Assembly (NCBI GenBank): GCA_029204225.1
Contig: CM055102.1
Span: forward strand, 17,198,223 to 17,262,222
DNA length: 64,000 bases
Direction of reading: 5' to 3'
Origin: Diphasiastrum complanatum
Lineage: Eukaryota; Streptophyta; Lycopodiopsida; Lycopodiales; Lycopodiaceae
How positions within the stretch are numbered: the stretch's first letter is position 1; every line of letters starts with the position of its first letter. Below are positions 22,625 to 33,555 of the stretch, piece after piece. The notes beneath the pieces are model-generated. The model worked only from the letters and a program-made list of their open reading frames with translations. It had not been told where the DNA came from and ran no database searches. Made by a program: the position numbers and the translations under genes.

Positions 22625-25125
22625 ATGGATCCAATGGGTCAACCCGTACCTGTCGCTCTCTTGTAGACAGTCTGGAGGGCACCTCAGATGGAGATACCAA
22701 AATACGACGAATCATCAGATCCCATCCGCTTCCTCCACATCTACGAGCAAGCTTGTGAAATCTACGACAATCGGACATTTGCAGAGAAGTTGATGTTGTT
22801 CCCCATGTCACTAGTAGCGGTGGCTCAAGATTGGTATTTCAATCTATCAGAGGAAGAGAAATCCACCTGGGAAGCGATTAAAGCGGCTCTCATCACGTGC
22901 TTTAAACCAAAGAAGTTCCTAGAAGACATGTCTCTCTTGATCAGCAAGGTTAAGATGGGGAAAAGAGAAAGGGTCAGGGAATATATTGAGCGGGTCAAAC
23001 ATCTATTTTCCGAGTGCAATGCAACCCTAACTCCTGATCATGCAATGATCATGTGGTTCCTAGCAGGACTAGCACGTAGCATTAGGAGAAAATTGAAACG
23101 ACGGGAGCAGTACACTACTCTGTAAGAAGCTATGGAGGATGTCATCAGGGAAGAGGATGAGGGATCAGATGACGAATATCCATCCACCCATACTCCTACT
23201 CCCTCAATAGCATCATCATCATCAAATGCTTCCACTCTATCTACAGAACTACTATTGGAACAGATGACAAAATTACATAATCGACAGATGGATCAGCTTA
23301 CGGTGCAGTTTTATCAAAAACTGATAGCCTCACAAGGAGTTGTATTAGCAACATCAAATCTTTTGAAACAAAACCAGCTACAATATCTCCGACGTGAAAA
23401 TGTATGGTGTTCAGTATGCACACAAAACCATACAGCGAACAAGTGCCTTGTCCTAAAGCAAAATTTGAGACTGACCCATAGATTTTGCCATTTGTGCAAT
23501 GCACGACATTTTGCCCATCTAACCCTCAGATTGTCCAACAGAAAAGGAGTCCTTATCAAACTTCTTATCCATATCATCAAGGGGCACCAAATGCTGTCAA
23601 AATATTGGAAAAATCCATCTAATGTTGTAAGTAGGGGTCCTAAAAATTCCAAAGATGAATTGAGCTCTTTTGGCTTAGTAAAGACCCATCTTAGAATAAA
23701 ATATTCAAGGTAAATAGAAGTAGAAACTCAAGCTACCATAGGAATTGCCATTTGTACTTTGCATGTCACATTTAATGCATGAAAAGACTAGGTGGCACAA
23801 TTAGACATAGTGAGTGGCTTGAATAAGTCTAGATAGCTTGAGAGGTGGATTCATAACTCCAATTCAACTCAAAGTAGGAGGAGAGTCCATGGATCTATAT
23901 ATATGTGATGTACTCTCATTGAGAATATGATGAAATTTGTGTGTAATGCAAATTTGGAGACTAAGCTTTTTGTGCCCTCTCTCTCTACTCGAGTTTGTAC
24001 CTTCATTTTCTCTCTCTAGTCGAGTTGAGGCATTTATTGTGCTTAGTTTCATGTTTTGTTGACAGATCTTGCTTGTAACACAATAATATTTCTTGTATGA
24101 TCAGCTTTCCTATTGTCAACCAATGCTAGTCTGATCTTTATGGTATTATTGGGCTTAGGAGATCAAAAGTACATGTGTAGGGTGTCCCACACGTGTGAAT
24201 TCAACAAATGCGGCACCGAGGTACGGCACACCGAATAATCAATAGCGTATGGCCTTACCTACACCACCAGGGCCAGCCAATCAACAAGTGGCCCACATAA
24301 ACTTGACAACAACAGAACCAGAGATGCCAATACCACCTCAACCTGAGCACCAACAATGGTATGGGCCGGATGAACCATATATGGATCTTGCCATAAATGA
24401 ATATATTGCGGCCTATGCAGCTCAAACTCAGCATCAAGGCGGAAGAAATCAAGGATGCTATGGATGTGGTGAAGGACACAGACTTGCTGAATGTCCTTAC
24501 AAGGGACAATATACATTCTTTTGCCGAGAATGTGGTTATGGACACTGCTTCAAGAATCGTCCATTGAGACCTGGGACTAGCACACCATTGAATTTCATTG
24601 CAATACAACGAGCAATAGTTCCAATGGGGATGCCACTGGAAAGACAACATTTCCATGCCCTTGTGTTAGACATTATGCGAGCACAGAAGAGGAAGGAAGT
24701 GGCTCCCTCACCACCACCATCGGTCACTGATGACCAAACCTCAGCTTTAACGCCATATCCGAATGTGAGGGAAGAAAGGAGACAATACCAGAAGATACGG
24801 CTGGGTACAGAGAGCACAAGCAGAGGAAAAAGAGCAAGAAAAGGACAACCCTATGGAACCTCCTGCTGATGACGAACGGGAACCACGAACGGGCTCACCA
24901 TTGTGCACTGATCAGAACGATCGATTGCATCATCATGAACCACCTTTCCACATGGTGGAGCCCTGTTGTAAAGCTACCTCTACAAGCTTTACTTCCGACG
25001 CCATCGGTGCCAGCTATGTCCCCGGCACCAGCAGCACCCCTGTTGCTCCCAGCGCCATCGGCGCCGGCGCCGCTCCCAGCGCCACTGTGACCAGAATCCA
25101 GCCGGTGCCAAGTTCCTATGGCTGA
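22625..25125 (+). pseudogene. Gypsy A gag polyprotein, interrupted
   Basis: It starts at ATG 22625 (MDPMGQPVP), has stops at about 22664 and 23123-23125, and is otherwise open. Capsid: IPKYDESSDPIRFLHIYEQAC, then AQDWYFNLSEEEKSTW and FKPKKF, typical of retrotransposon gag. A first zinc finger begins CSVCTQNHTANKC near 23420. The solo LTR at 23595-24206 interrupts the phrase GAPNA/APRYG; removing it and one duplicated target site restores the frame. After it come two further knuckles, CYGCGEGHRLAEC and CRECGYGHC, then a Pro/Ala/Ser-rich tail that stops near 25125. Confidence 0.85.
23595..24206. mobile_element. Solo LTR, 612 bp, with 5 bp target-site duplication
   Basis: It begins TGTCAAAATATTGG and ends GTGAATTCAACA. 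The 5 bp AATGC occurs directly before (23590-23594) and directly after (24207-24211). Excising it and one AATGC rejoins the gag reading frame. No internal domain is present, so this is the product of LTR-LTR recombination. Its family does not match the other LTRs in the window. Confidence 0.9.
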
Positions 25126-26109
25126 AAATCTTTGATCGGTTCTAGCGGAGTCCAGAGAGCTCAGATCGATGTGCAATCACCTCACACGATCTAGGCATGA
25201 TTAAAGGAAGCCTGGGGATCAATAAAATCTAGAGAGAGAAAATGACTTTCTAGAAAGAGAAAATCCTAGAGAGAGAAAAACGTGCTTTACCAGCTTGGGT
25301 AGAGTGCTTGGTATGAGGGGGGGTGCCGAATCACACCAATACTATAGGGGAGTGCGGGTTGCGACTCAGGACGAGCTCCAACCAAGTCTCAGCCTCCCTT
25401 GCTGGAATGTTGTCATGGCTCTCGCCTTGGCATGCTAGCGCCTCGGAGACTAGGGTCGGTCACACACTTGAAATGTACCCTTCTCATATTTATCAATAAA
25501 GTGGGATTTTTCTCAAACTGACTCTGATTACCTTCTGGGTTTCAGTGTTCGGTAAAAGCGCCAGTTGTAAGGCCGCTTTCAAAATTTTTAACTTGGCACA
25601 TAGCTGAGGGTCGTATCCCAGGACGCCAGCGGTATGCCGTCGGGACCCTTCGGTCCGTGGCGCCAGCGGTATGCTGTCGGGACCATTTGGTCCAGGAACT
25701 GGTTGTCTCCATCTCTGTCGCGGCTTATGGTTCTGAGTGTTCCTTGCATGAACGTGAATGGGTTAAGCTCTTGGGGAACGGGCTCTAACCTGTCGGCTGA
25801 GTTGGATGGCTTGCTTGGGTGGAAGTTACCTGTTTATGGCTGTCCAGTCTGGTGTGGCGCCAGGTTGGCTTCCAGCGCTCGTGACGAAGCTTTCAGTTGG
25901 TTAAGTCTGATGTAAGTCGTTTGTAACGAAGCTTCGAGTTGGTTAAGTTTGATGTATGTCGGGCGGCTTGCTTGGAGGGAAGTCACCCACATCGGGACCC
26001 CCGATCTGGCATGGCGCCAGGTTGGATCTCAATGTTGGTTTTCGGAACTTCAAGTTGGTTAAGTCTGATCGTTGTTGGCGAGTTGGCTGCTTGTATGTCA
26101 AGTGAGTTT
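25126..26109. other. GC-richer insert with internal repeats inside gypsy A
   Basis: It separates the gag tail from the pre-protease region, where gypsy B has no such sequence that I can see. A 37 bp unit starting CGCCAGCGGTATG is repeated twice (about 25624-25696). A longer unit of about 140 bp, with landmarks GGCTTGCTTGG, ATGGCGCCAGGTTGG and AGTTGGTTAAGTCTGATG, recurs at about 25797-25920 and 25935-26070. A motif VPCMNVNGLSSW at about 25740 hints weakly at a LINE endonuclease start but nothing supports it further. Origin unknown. Confidence 0.5.
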
Positions 26110-26261
26110 GGATGGCAAGAGTTGAAGGCTGGGAAGCTAAGTCGTGGTACCTGGCTCCGTTTGGGATGTCTGCGCTACAGGCCCGAGGAACCGCTGACTG
26201 AAAGGCTCACAAGCCTACTGGCAAGCCATGTTAGTTTACCTCTCGAGAAATTATTGCGGAT
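26110..26261 (+). pseudogene. Gypsy A pre-protease fragment, left of copia C2
   Basis: The frame reads YRPEEPLTERLTSLL...SLPLEKLLRI and corresponds to VPEAPQTELLMNIL...SLGEFLKL in gypsy B. Copia C2 is inserted at the codon for Ile; the reading continues across the insertion at 32282 with RIAPQAKSLLVEW. Confidence 0.8.
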
Positions 26262-26911
26262 TGTGAAAGATTTCAGATCCTTAAGATCCAATCTACTTGA
26301 ATGATCTTTGGTTAGAAAGAGAAATACACTACCAATTTCACCAATGTAGAAAAATCAGCATCTACACACAATTTGAGATGCAAACACTAATAGAACTTGA
26401 TCAAACTTGAATGAAATGATTATGTACTGTTGCTGTCCATACAAAACCAGCAAGCTACTATATTTCACACGTGTGGATCCAAAAATAGCAAATATAGATC
26501 ATTCTATACATAGAATTGCAAGCAATCACCAAGATAGTGCACCAACGGATAGTAGAACCCAAGAGAACCATGTATAAGCATGAAATGAGATAGAGAAGAG
26601 AGAAGATGACTCTCTCCACGAGTTACATCCTTTTATAACAGGTCCAAACCCTATTTGGCCACTTGGCTTTCCCACCAAAATGCTAACCCTACCAATTTTG
26701 AGTCTAGATTCAATGTACCCAACTTATTCAAATTGAATCTACTCAAACTCGCATTCTATCTTTCCCACACTTTCAGAAAGTGTTTATTCAAATGAAATTT
26801 AGACTAATGAACTTTGAAAAGTCAACCTCTAAGTCTAAAACAAGTTTTGGCCTCAATATGTCAAATATGGAAATATTGCAAAATGTGATGAAACTAGTTG
26901 AATCTTTCACA
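26262..26911 (-). repeat. 3' LTR of copia C2
   Basis: 650 bp. It is flanked outside by CGGAT (26257-26261) and inside, on the minus strand, by the polypurine stretch GTTGAAGAGGGAG. Confidence 0.93.
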
Positions 26912-27467
26912 CTCCCTCTTCAACTAGTTTTAGCATAGACTTTGATAATACTCCAAGTGAAGTCCTATGATTCATGAACAAGTCTTTTCCCAATGCTCTG
27001 GTGAAGATATCAGCTACACATTCCCTTGAAGACACATGTTGAAGCTCCACCTCCTTTGCAATGATTCGCTCCCTCACAAAATGATATTGTATCTCAATAT
27101 GCTTGCTCCTAGCATGAAAGATAGGATTGGATGCCATTCTTTGGGCTGATTGATTGTCACAAAAGATGATTGGGCTCTTTGAAAAATCCAGCAAGTGAAG
27201 ATCCTTGATCATCCTCTTGATCCATACCATCTCCTTTGTGCAATGTGTAAGAACTTTGTACTCGGCCTCACTAGATGACAATGAGATAGTGACTTGTTTC
27301 TTTGACATCCATGATATAGCTCCATCACCTATGAAAATACAATAAGAACTAATGGATTTCCTATCCATTACATCTTCAGCATAGTCCGAATCTGAAAATC
27401 CAAAAGGATTAGGTGATGATCCCTCATACAATATGCCAAAATCTCGAGTTCCAATGATGTACCTCAA
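26907..27467 (-). pseudogene. Copia RNase H of C2
   Basis: Copia RNase H signatures in order: GFSDSDYAEDVMDRKSISSY, ISWMSKKQVTISLSSSEAEY, FCDNQSAQRMASNP and KHIEIQYHFVRER. The usual junction HWKxxKRVLRYL reads H-stop-KLGKRVLRYI (a TGG to TGA change), which detaches it from the upstream frame. The domain itself looks complete through the ADIFTRALG end motif. Confidence 0.9.
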
Positions 27468-27478
27468 AACTCGCTTTC

Positions 27479-29034
27479 CTAGCTTTCAATGCTCCTAGCA
27501 TAGTTTTTGCCAATAGAACTTTGATCCATCATAAGAATGATCTTCTTCCTAAAAATAGATCTCCTTTCAATGATCATGTAATGCTCAAAATAGAAACAAC
27601 CATAATTGATATAGGGAATAGTGTCCACTTGGGATGCTTCACTATTTCTTACATCAATTTTACATGTAAAAATGTGACTAGAACATGAAGAATCAAATAG
27701 AATATAAATGAAATGAACCCACCATGCTTCCAACTCTGAACTCTCTGGAAAAATACAGCAAACAAACAATAAATGTGAGTGATCAACTTTTGCTTGCATG
27801 TCTCCTCCTTCTTTGTCCTTTGTTGTCGTGTATCCACCATGATACTCCATTAATGAGCCTCCATCTCCATCTTGCCACAAGAAACCATCAAACCTTGGAA
27901 ATCCATGAGTAGGTGAGTACATTAATGATGCAAATCCAGCACCACATGACTCCATAAACCAAGTAGTTTGCACTAGTCCATCTTCAAGATCTACTTGACA
28001 CAAGAAAATGACCATGAATTCACCAAAAATTGACAATCTCCAAGTATTGGCACCAAGTAGCTCAACACTTGAGAACTTAGCCATGGATGAGTGACATAAT
28101 GAACCTCCAATAGCTTCATTTCTATAAACAAAATCAGCCAAGAATGCTAGTACAAATCCAACATCAAAACAATGCTCACCAATGTAACTAGTTTTACCAT
28201 ATCTTGACAATTTGCACACATCCACATGAAATTGCTCAAACATGAGATAGAACAAGTAAAGTAAACTTGAACAACACTTCCTTGCTGCTCCTTTGACCTT
28301 ACTTGAGTCTTCAATATGTTGCAAAAACAGATCCATAACACCCTTGCCAATTACCTCTCCTTTGATGCTCTTGACTAGCTCCAAATTGCCAACTTCCCTT
28401 TTGACTAGTTGAAGCGCTTTGAGATCAATTTTTTGATCTTCAAATTGACCATCAAAGTCATTGAACAAACTTTGTTTTCCAGATCCATTACTTGATTTTA
28501 CAGCAAGATAATATCCATGCACTTGCATAGCTCCATGTACACAAGAAGATCTTCCAAAAGATGTTCCATTCTTCATAAGAGCTTGATACTCGAGATCCAT
28601 TGCTTGGATCCACTCCTCTTCTTTCCTTGCTTGATCTACATTTGTAGGCTCATCCAAAGAGGTTAGGAAAGCAACATAATTTTCAGAAACTACTTGCTTA
28701 CCCTTTTGATCATATGTGAGCCTTGAAGGTACTTGTCTTTCTCTTGATGTTCTCCTTGGCTTTTGACTTGATGAAGGTCCATCATCACCACCATCCAAAG
28801 TAAGATCCTTCTCATCAACATCAAGAATGTTAGATCCATCCACTCTACCATCAATCATGCTTGAAGACACCTTTGGAATGTTCCCCTCATCAAAAATGAC
28901 ATCTCTACCAGCAATCACTTTGTTAGTAGAAGGAATGTAAACCTTGTAAGCTTTACTCACCTCACTATATCCAACAAAAATACCTCTTCTAAAAGATGGA
29001 TCCTCCTTGGTCCTATCATCAAGAGTAATGTTGA
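27479..29034 (-). CDS. C2 ORF: integrase end and RT start joined to about 360 unknown residues
   Basis: From the stop at 29034 the frame is open to 27479. The first part is ordinary copia: GIFVGYSEVSKAYKVY, VIAGRDVIFDEG, and the RT opening EEEWIQAMDLEYQALMKNGTS (end near 28560). There the normal W-E-L-V continuation is replaced by FGRSSCVHGAM and about 360 codons with no RT motifs: no YVDD and no palm or finger boxes. Phrases such as DLKALQLVKREVGNLELVKS, HCFDVGFVLAFLADFVYRNE and FPRFDGFLWQDGDGGSLMEY look like a real protein but I cannot name a family. RNase H resumes immediately after. So the swap removes RT precisely and leaves both flanks. Confidence 0.75.
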
Positions 29035-29039
29035 AATAT

Positions 29040-30026
29040 CATGTGCATCCAAAGGTTCTTAGAAAGTTGACACTCGGCCTCCTCTTGAATAGCATCTCAA
29101 AAGGTGTCCTTTCATCCAAAATAGCACTCGGCCACCTATTGCACAAGAAATCGGCACACAACAAAGCTTGATCCCAAAATGGTTTGTCAAGATTAGCACA
29201 TACCCTCATAGCTTTAGCACTTTCACATAAAGTTCTTCCTTTCAGCCACTCCATTTTGTTGTGGGGTCCTTGATCTTGTATACTCCCTCTTGATCCTATG
29301 CTCATCAAGAAAGGCCTTGAACTTGTTAGATATGTACTCACCACCATTGTCACCTCTCAAGCACTTGATCTTTTTTAAAAATTGGTTCTCCCTTGCATTC
29401 TTGAACTTGAAAAAGACATCATACACTTCATCCTTGCTCTTTAGTAGATAGATCCAGCAAAATCTACTAAAATCGTCAATGAATGTTACATACATCTTAG
29501 CTCCACTATTGCTAATTGTAGTAAATCCATGAATATCCGAATGTACAAGTTGAAAAGGCTTTGTAGATCTAGAAATAGATCTAGTATAAGGTAGTCTATG
29601 TGACTTAGACAAAGCACAAGACTCACAAACATGCTTGTCATTACTTAAGGAGCTTGGAAGACCAATCACAACCTTCTTCCTTGCCATTACCTCCAATGAC
29701 TTGAAGTTGAGGTGTCCCATCCTTTTGTGCCAAACCTCTTGAATAGAAATTTGCTCCCTTGCAACACATCCAACTTGATTAGCAATAACACAAGCATCAA
29801 GTTTGAACAACTTCCCTTGTCTTTTACCTTTTCCAATCAAGACATCCTTCCTTTTGATCAAGCAAGCATCTCCATCAAATTCCACCTTGGGGCCCTTACT
29901 TAACATTTGACTCACACTAAGCAAATTCTTGGTAATAGATGGAATCATTCTCCAAATGAGCATTCCTATTTGTAGAGAGAGAAATAGGAATTGTGCCAAT
30001 CCCTTTGATTGCACACTCACCATCAT
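29040..30026 (-). pseudogene. Copia integrase of C2, frameshifted
   Basis: It starts in the pre-integrase (SITKNLLSVSQML), then the zinc site with WHKRMGHLN and CESCALSKSHRLPY. The core follows with Asp in LVHSDIHG, Asp in CLRGDNGGEY and Glu in PQQNGVAERKN. A one-base loss after AERKN shifts the frame at about 29225; it continues as RTLCESAKAMR...PFEMLFKRRPSV. A stop interrupts the GCT-YFN phrase at 29034. Confidence 0.9.
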
Positions 30027-31032
30027 TGGCCGTGTAGATCACCCTCTTGTCATATCCATATGCCAACAAAGAAGTGAAGTACTCTTTGTGAAAGGTCATG
30101 TGTGAACTTGCTCCACTATCAATCCACCAAGGATCTAGATCTCCATCATTAGCAAGCATACATGAAGACATCACAAAAGCATCATCATTTGCATCTTGCA
30201 CATCCAAACCATCCTCATCAAGAGTAAGATTACCTTGCTTGTCTCCTTGATCTCTCTTCTTCTTGTAGCACTCACTTGCAAAGTGTCCTTTGATGCCACA
30301 ATAGATGCACTTGAGCTTTGATCTATCCTTCTTTTTGCCACTTGAAGAAGCATCCACTTGATCTTGCCCTTTAGACCACTTGCTTTTGGTTTTGCCCTTG
30401 AATTTGCCCTTTGTGAACATAGCATCCTCTTGAAGTGTCGATGTAGATCCACCTCTTGCTTGAAGCCTATATTCCTCATTGATCAAGATCTCTTGAAGAT
30501 CCATCAAACTTGGCAAAGTCTTTTGAATAGCAATACTTTGAACAATGTTAGCATGAGCATCCAACAAGCCATTAAGAATCACTTGAATAAGCTCTCCTTC
30601 CTTAATGCTTTCATCTATGCAAGCTAACTCATCATTCAATGCTTTCATTCTCAAAACAAAAGTACTTGGACTTTCTTCATTCTTTTGCAAACAAGAAAAG
30701 ATTTGTCCTTTTAGAGTCAACACTCTAGAAGTAGACTTGGATTCATAAAGCTTCTTCAATGAATTCCAAGCTTCCAAAGATGATGTGCACTTACCAACTT
30801 CCTTGAGAAGCTCATTGGTAACATTCATCTTTATCATGTGTAGAGCCTTCTTGGCCCTCTTGTCATACCTCATTTGATCTTGTTGTGTTGCTGGTCTCTC
30901 CTCCAAACCTACAACAATATCCAAAACATCATTCATCTCAAGAAGTGACTCCATCCTCACTTTCCATAATGAATAGTTACTTGAGGTAAGCCTATCATTG
31001 GCTTCCAACATGACTCCAATTGAGGTTGCCAT
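29917..31032 (-). CDS. Copia gag-protease of C2 (UBN2, zinc knuckle, aspartic protease)
   Basis: 371 codons, intact. It starts MATSIGVMLEANDRLTSSNY and carries the UBN2 gag domain over about residues 15-200, a basic linker, a complete zinc knuckle CIYCGIKGHFASEC (about 244-257) and the protease motif WWIDSGASSHM (about 304-314). The frame then shifts before SITKNLL. Capsid, RNA packaging and polyprotein cleavage are the expected roles. Unlike in C1, the knuckle is intact here. Confidence 0.9.
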   Translation of the reverse strand: MATSIGVMLEANDRLTSSNYSLWKVRMESLLEMNDVLDIVVGLEERPATQQDQMRYDKRAKKALHMIKMNVTNELLKEVGKCTSSLEAWNSLKKLYESKSTSRVLTLKGQIFSCLQKNEESPSTFVLRMKALNDELACIDESIKEGELIQVILNGLLDAHANIVQSIAIQKTLPSLMDLQEILINEEYRLQARGGSTSTLQEDAMFTKGKFKGKTKSKWSKGQDQVDASSSGKKKDRSKLKCIYCGIKGHFASECYKKKRDQGDKQGNLTLDEDGLDVQDANDDAFVMSSCMLANDGDLDPWWIDSGASSHMTFHKEYFTSLLAYGYDKRVIYTANDGECAIKGIGTIPISLSTNRNAHLENDSIYYQEFA

Positions 31033-31619
31033 GTAGCAATGACCTGATCTTCTCTTTCAACCTGTTTCAATGCACAAAGCACTCCTTTGAACAACAACAA
31101 ATGCTTTCAAAAAAATCACCAAGATTTGAAACTATCTCACAAATTCTCTTCTAGCACTTATCCAAGCAAATCAACACATAGAATCATGGAATCTTGATCA
31201 ACCTATGATCTATCCTCAATCTAATGACTTTTGTCACTTCCTAAGATTGAAATACACTCAAATGAAGTCCAACAACCTCACTATCTAGAGATCCAATCAA
31301 AATTAGGGTTTTGACAAAATCACAAAAAATTGACTATTCCAAATCTACATGCAAATGCTAAAAATTTGATATGCAATCTATAAGCCACCACTTAGGCTGA
31401 ACCAATGATCCAAAAACAGGACAAATCTAGCATGTGAATTCAAAAAATGGAATTGAACAAGTATATTGACCTATTTAGTGTTTTGATCTACAAAAGATCC
31501 AATTTACAAAAGCAAAAAATCCGATTTTGGTGTAGAATCCTCTCTAGCATGCTCTAGACTTGATATCTTCACCAAATCATTGATAGATCTGATTTCCTCC
31601 TTCATAACCTGAAACACAA
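31033..31619 (-). other. Untranslated leader of copia C2
   Basis: About 590 bp between primer site and gag start, with no ORF of note. Confidence 0.6.
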
Positions 31620-31631
31620 GCTCTGATACCA
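31620..31631 (-). promoter_or_regulatory. tRNA-Met primer-binding site of C2
   Basis: On the minus strand TGGTATCAGAGC directly follows the 5' LTR end at 31632. Confidence 0.92.
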
Positions 31632-32281
31632 TGTGAAAGATTTCAGATCCTTAAGATCCAATCTACTTGAATGATCTTTGGTTAGAAAGAGAAATACACT
31701 ACCAATTTCACCAATGTAGAAAAATCAGCATCTACACACAATTTGAGATGCAAACACTAATAGAACTTGATCAAACTTGAATGAAATGATTATGTACTGT
31801 TGCTGTCCATACAAAACCAGCAAGCTACTGTATTTCACACGTGTGGATCCAAAAATAGCAAATATAGATCATTCTACACATAGAATTGCAAGCAATCACC
31901 AAGATAGTGCACCAATGGATAGTAGAACCCAAGAGAACCATGTATAAGCATGAAATGAGATAGAGAAGAGAGAAGATGACTATCTCCAATAGTTACATCC
32001 TTTTATAACAGGTCCAAACCCTATTTGGCCACTTGGCTTTACCACCAAAATGCTAACCCTACCAATTTTGGGTCTAGATTCAATGTACCCAACTTATTCA
32101 AATTGAATCTACTCAAACTCGCATTCTATCTTTTCCACACTTTCAAAAAGTGTTTATTCAAGTGAGATTTAGACTAATGAACTTTGAAAAGTCAACCTCT
32201 AAGTCCAAAACAAGTTTTGGCCTCAATATGCCAAATATGGAAATATTGCAAAATGTGATGAAACTAGTTGAATCTTTCACA
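31632..32281 (-). repeat. 5' LTR of copia C2
   Basis: 650 bp, the partner of 26262-26911, with about 14 substitutions and no indels by eye. Followed outside by CGGAT. Confidence 0.93.
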
Positions 32282-33555
32282 CGGATTGCGCCACAAGCTA
32301 AAAGTCTTTTGGTTGAATGGACACGGAGCCAGTAGCGCCAGAGCCCATATAATGTACGGGCTACAAAGAGACCAATAACGTCCTCCACATTGGAGCAGCA
32401 TGGGAGAGTGAGAAACACAACATCACCCTGCCAATCAAACACAAGAGATTCGAGGATGAGGCAAAAGTACTAGATGGAAGATCAGGTGTTAATTTTATAT
32501 CCACTACTTTGTACCAAAAATGGGGTTTATAGGGATTGAAGCCAGCAAGATCCGCCATCAAGCTAGCGGATCAATCATGTGTAAAACTGAAGGGTGTGGT
32601 TGCCGATATCTCCATAAAAATAGCAAGCATGCAGTTTGTGATCACCTTTGTAGTAATGGATATACCTAAATCTCCATCTGCATATCGTGTTTTACTGGGA
32701 AGACCATGGTTGAGGACTGCACAAGTAGTACACAACTAGGGTACGTGGAAACTCACCTTTGAAAACAAAGAGCAGGTTGTAAAAGTCGATCCAACCACAT
32801 GGGCAGTAAAACTACTTGCACCCAAGGCTGATGACGGATCATCCATGACAAATCACATGATAGATTGCCCAAGGCAAGCCAAGGGTGGTCACTACGCTTT
32901 AGAGACGGATGTCTGAGATGGATGGATGCATTAGCAATGATTGACTGCCAAGCATGTCAATACAAATCAGATCCTGAACCCAGCACATCTTCACCCAAGT
33001 ATTACACCATGGACACACCATTTACATTTGGAGTGAATATGAGAAACATAGCATGGTTGTCAACGGAATCTATTGAGAACCCAGTGGACGATGATTTAGT
33101 TCCTTGGCAACATGCTTTGACTTACAACAAGGAGACTAAGCTGACTAATGAGCAGGTCCTACAGCACATGGACCCAAATTGTTATGGAATTAAGAAAGTA
33201 CTAGCTCAACCGCCGCAAAAATGGCGAAAGTTTCAAGGATAGATCCACCAAGGGCACCTGCGAACAAGAAGAACCAGTTGAAGCAACACTACAACCAGGT
33301 GATCTGATGGAGTTATCTACCTGAAGAAGCTATTGCTACAGTGGATGTTGATATTCACAACCACGAGGCACACCAGTTCCGAAGAAAGACAACAAGGACG
33401 AATCCACCGATATGACAAAAAGAGGCAAAAAAAAGGTGTTCGATTCCTTGAAGTCAATCGGGATGGACTTTGATACAGTGTCATCCTCTTCTCAGATGAC
33501 GGAAAATCAAAAGATGACCAGTCGGGCTAAGATCAATATGCTAAAGGAGGAATCT
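32282..33555 (+). pseudogene. Gypsy A retropepsin-like region
   Basis: It resumes with RIAPQAKSLLVEWTRSQ after the copia insertion. It then shows a diverged protease with VKLKGVVADISIKIASMQF and the hallmark YRVLLGRPWLR (about 32680-32715), AQVVHN, and LTFENKEQVVKVDPTTW, as in gypsy B. A 125-codon ORF (32865-33240) includes TFGVNMRNIAWLSTESIENP and ALTYNKETKLTNEQ, again matching gypsy B. Several stops and frameshifts break it. Confidence 0.8.

Larger units (their letters stand above)
26262..32281 (-). mobile_element. Ty1/copia element C2, full length (6,020 bp), RT domain replaced
   Basis: Both LTRs are exactly 650 bp, with TGTGAAAG...CTTTCACA ends and a 5 bp target duplication CGGAT at 26257-26261 and 32282-32286. 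By eye they differ at about 14 positions, near 98% identity. On the minus strand the order is 5' LTR 32281-31632, primer site, gag-protease 31032-29917, integrase about 30026-29040, unknown ORF in place of RT, RNase H 27467-26907, polypurine tract, 3' LTR 26911-26262. Frame changes after protease and inside integrase, and stops at 29034 and at the RNase H junction, disable it. It sits inside the protease-linker ORF of gypsy A, so it is younger than A. Confidence 0.95.

Noticed and set aside
25634-25915. LINE endonuclease start (VPCMNVNGLSSW)
   Set aside because: Only one short resemblance; no downstream endonuclease or RT motifs and the frame runs into repeats.
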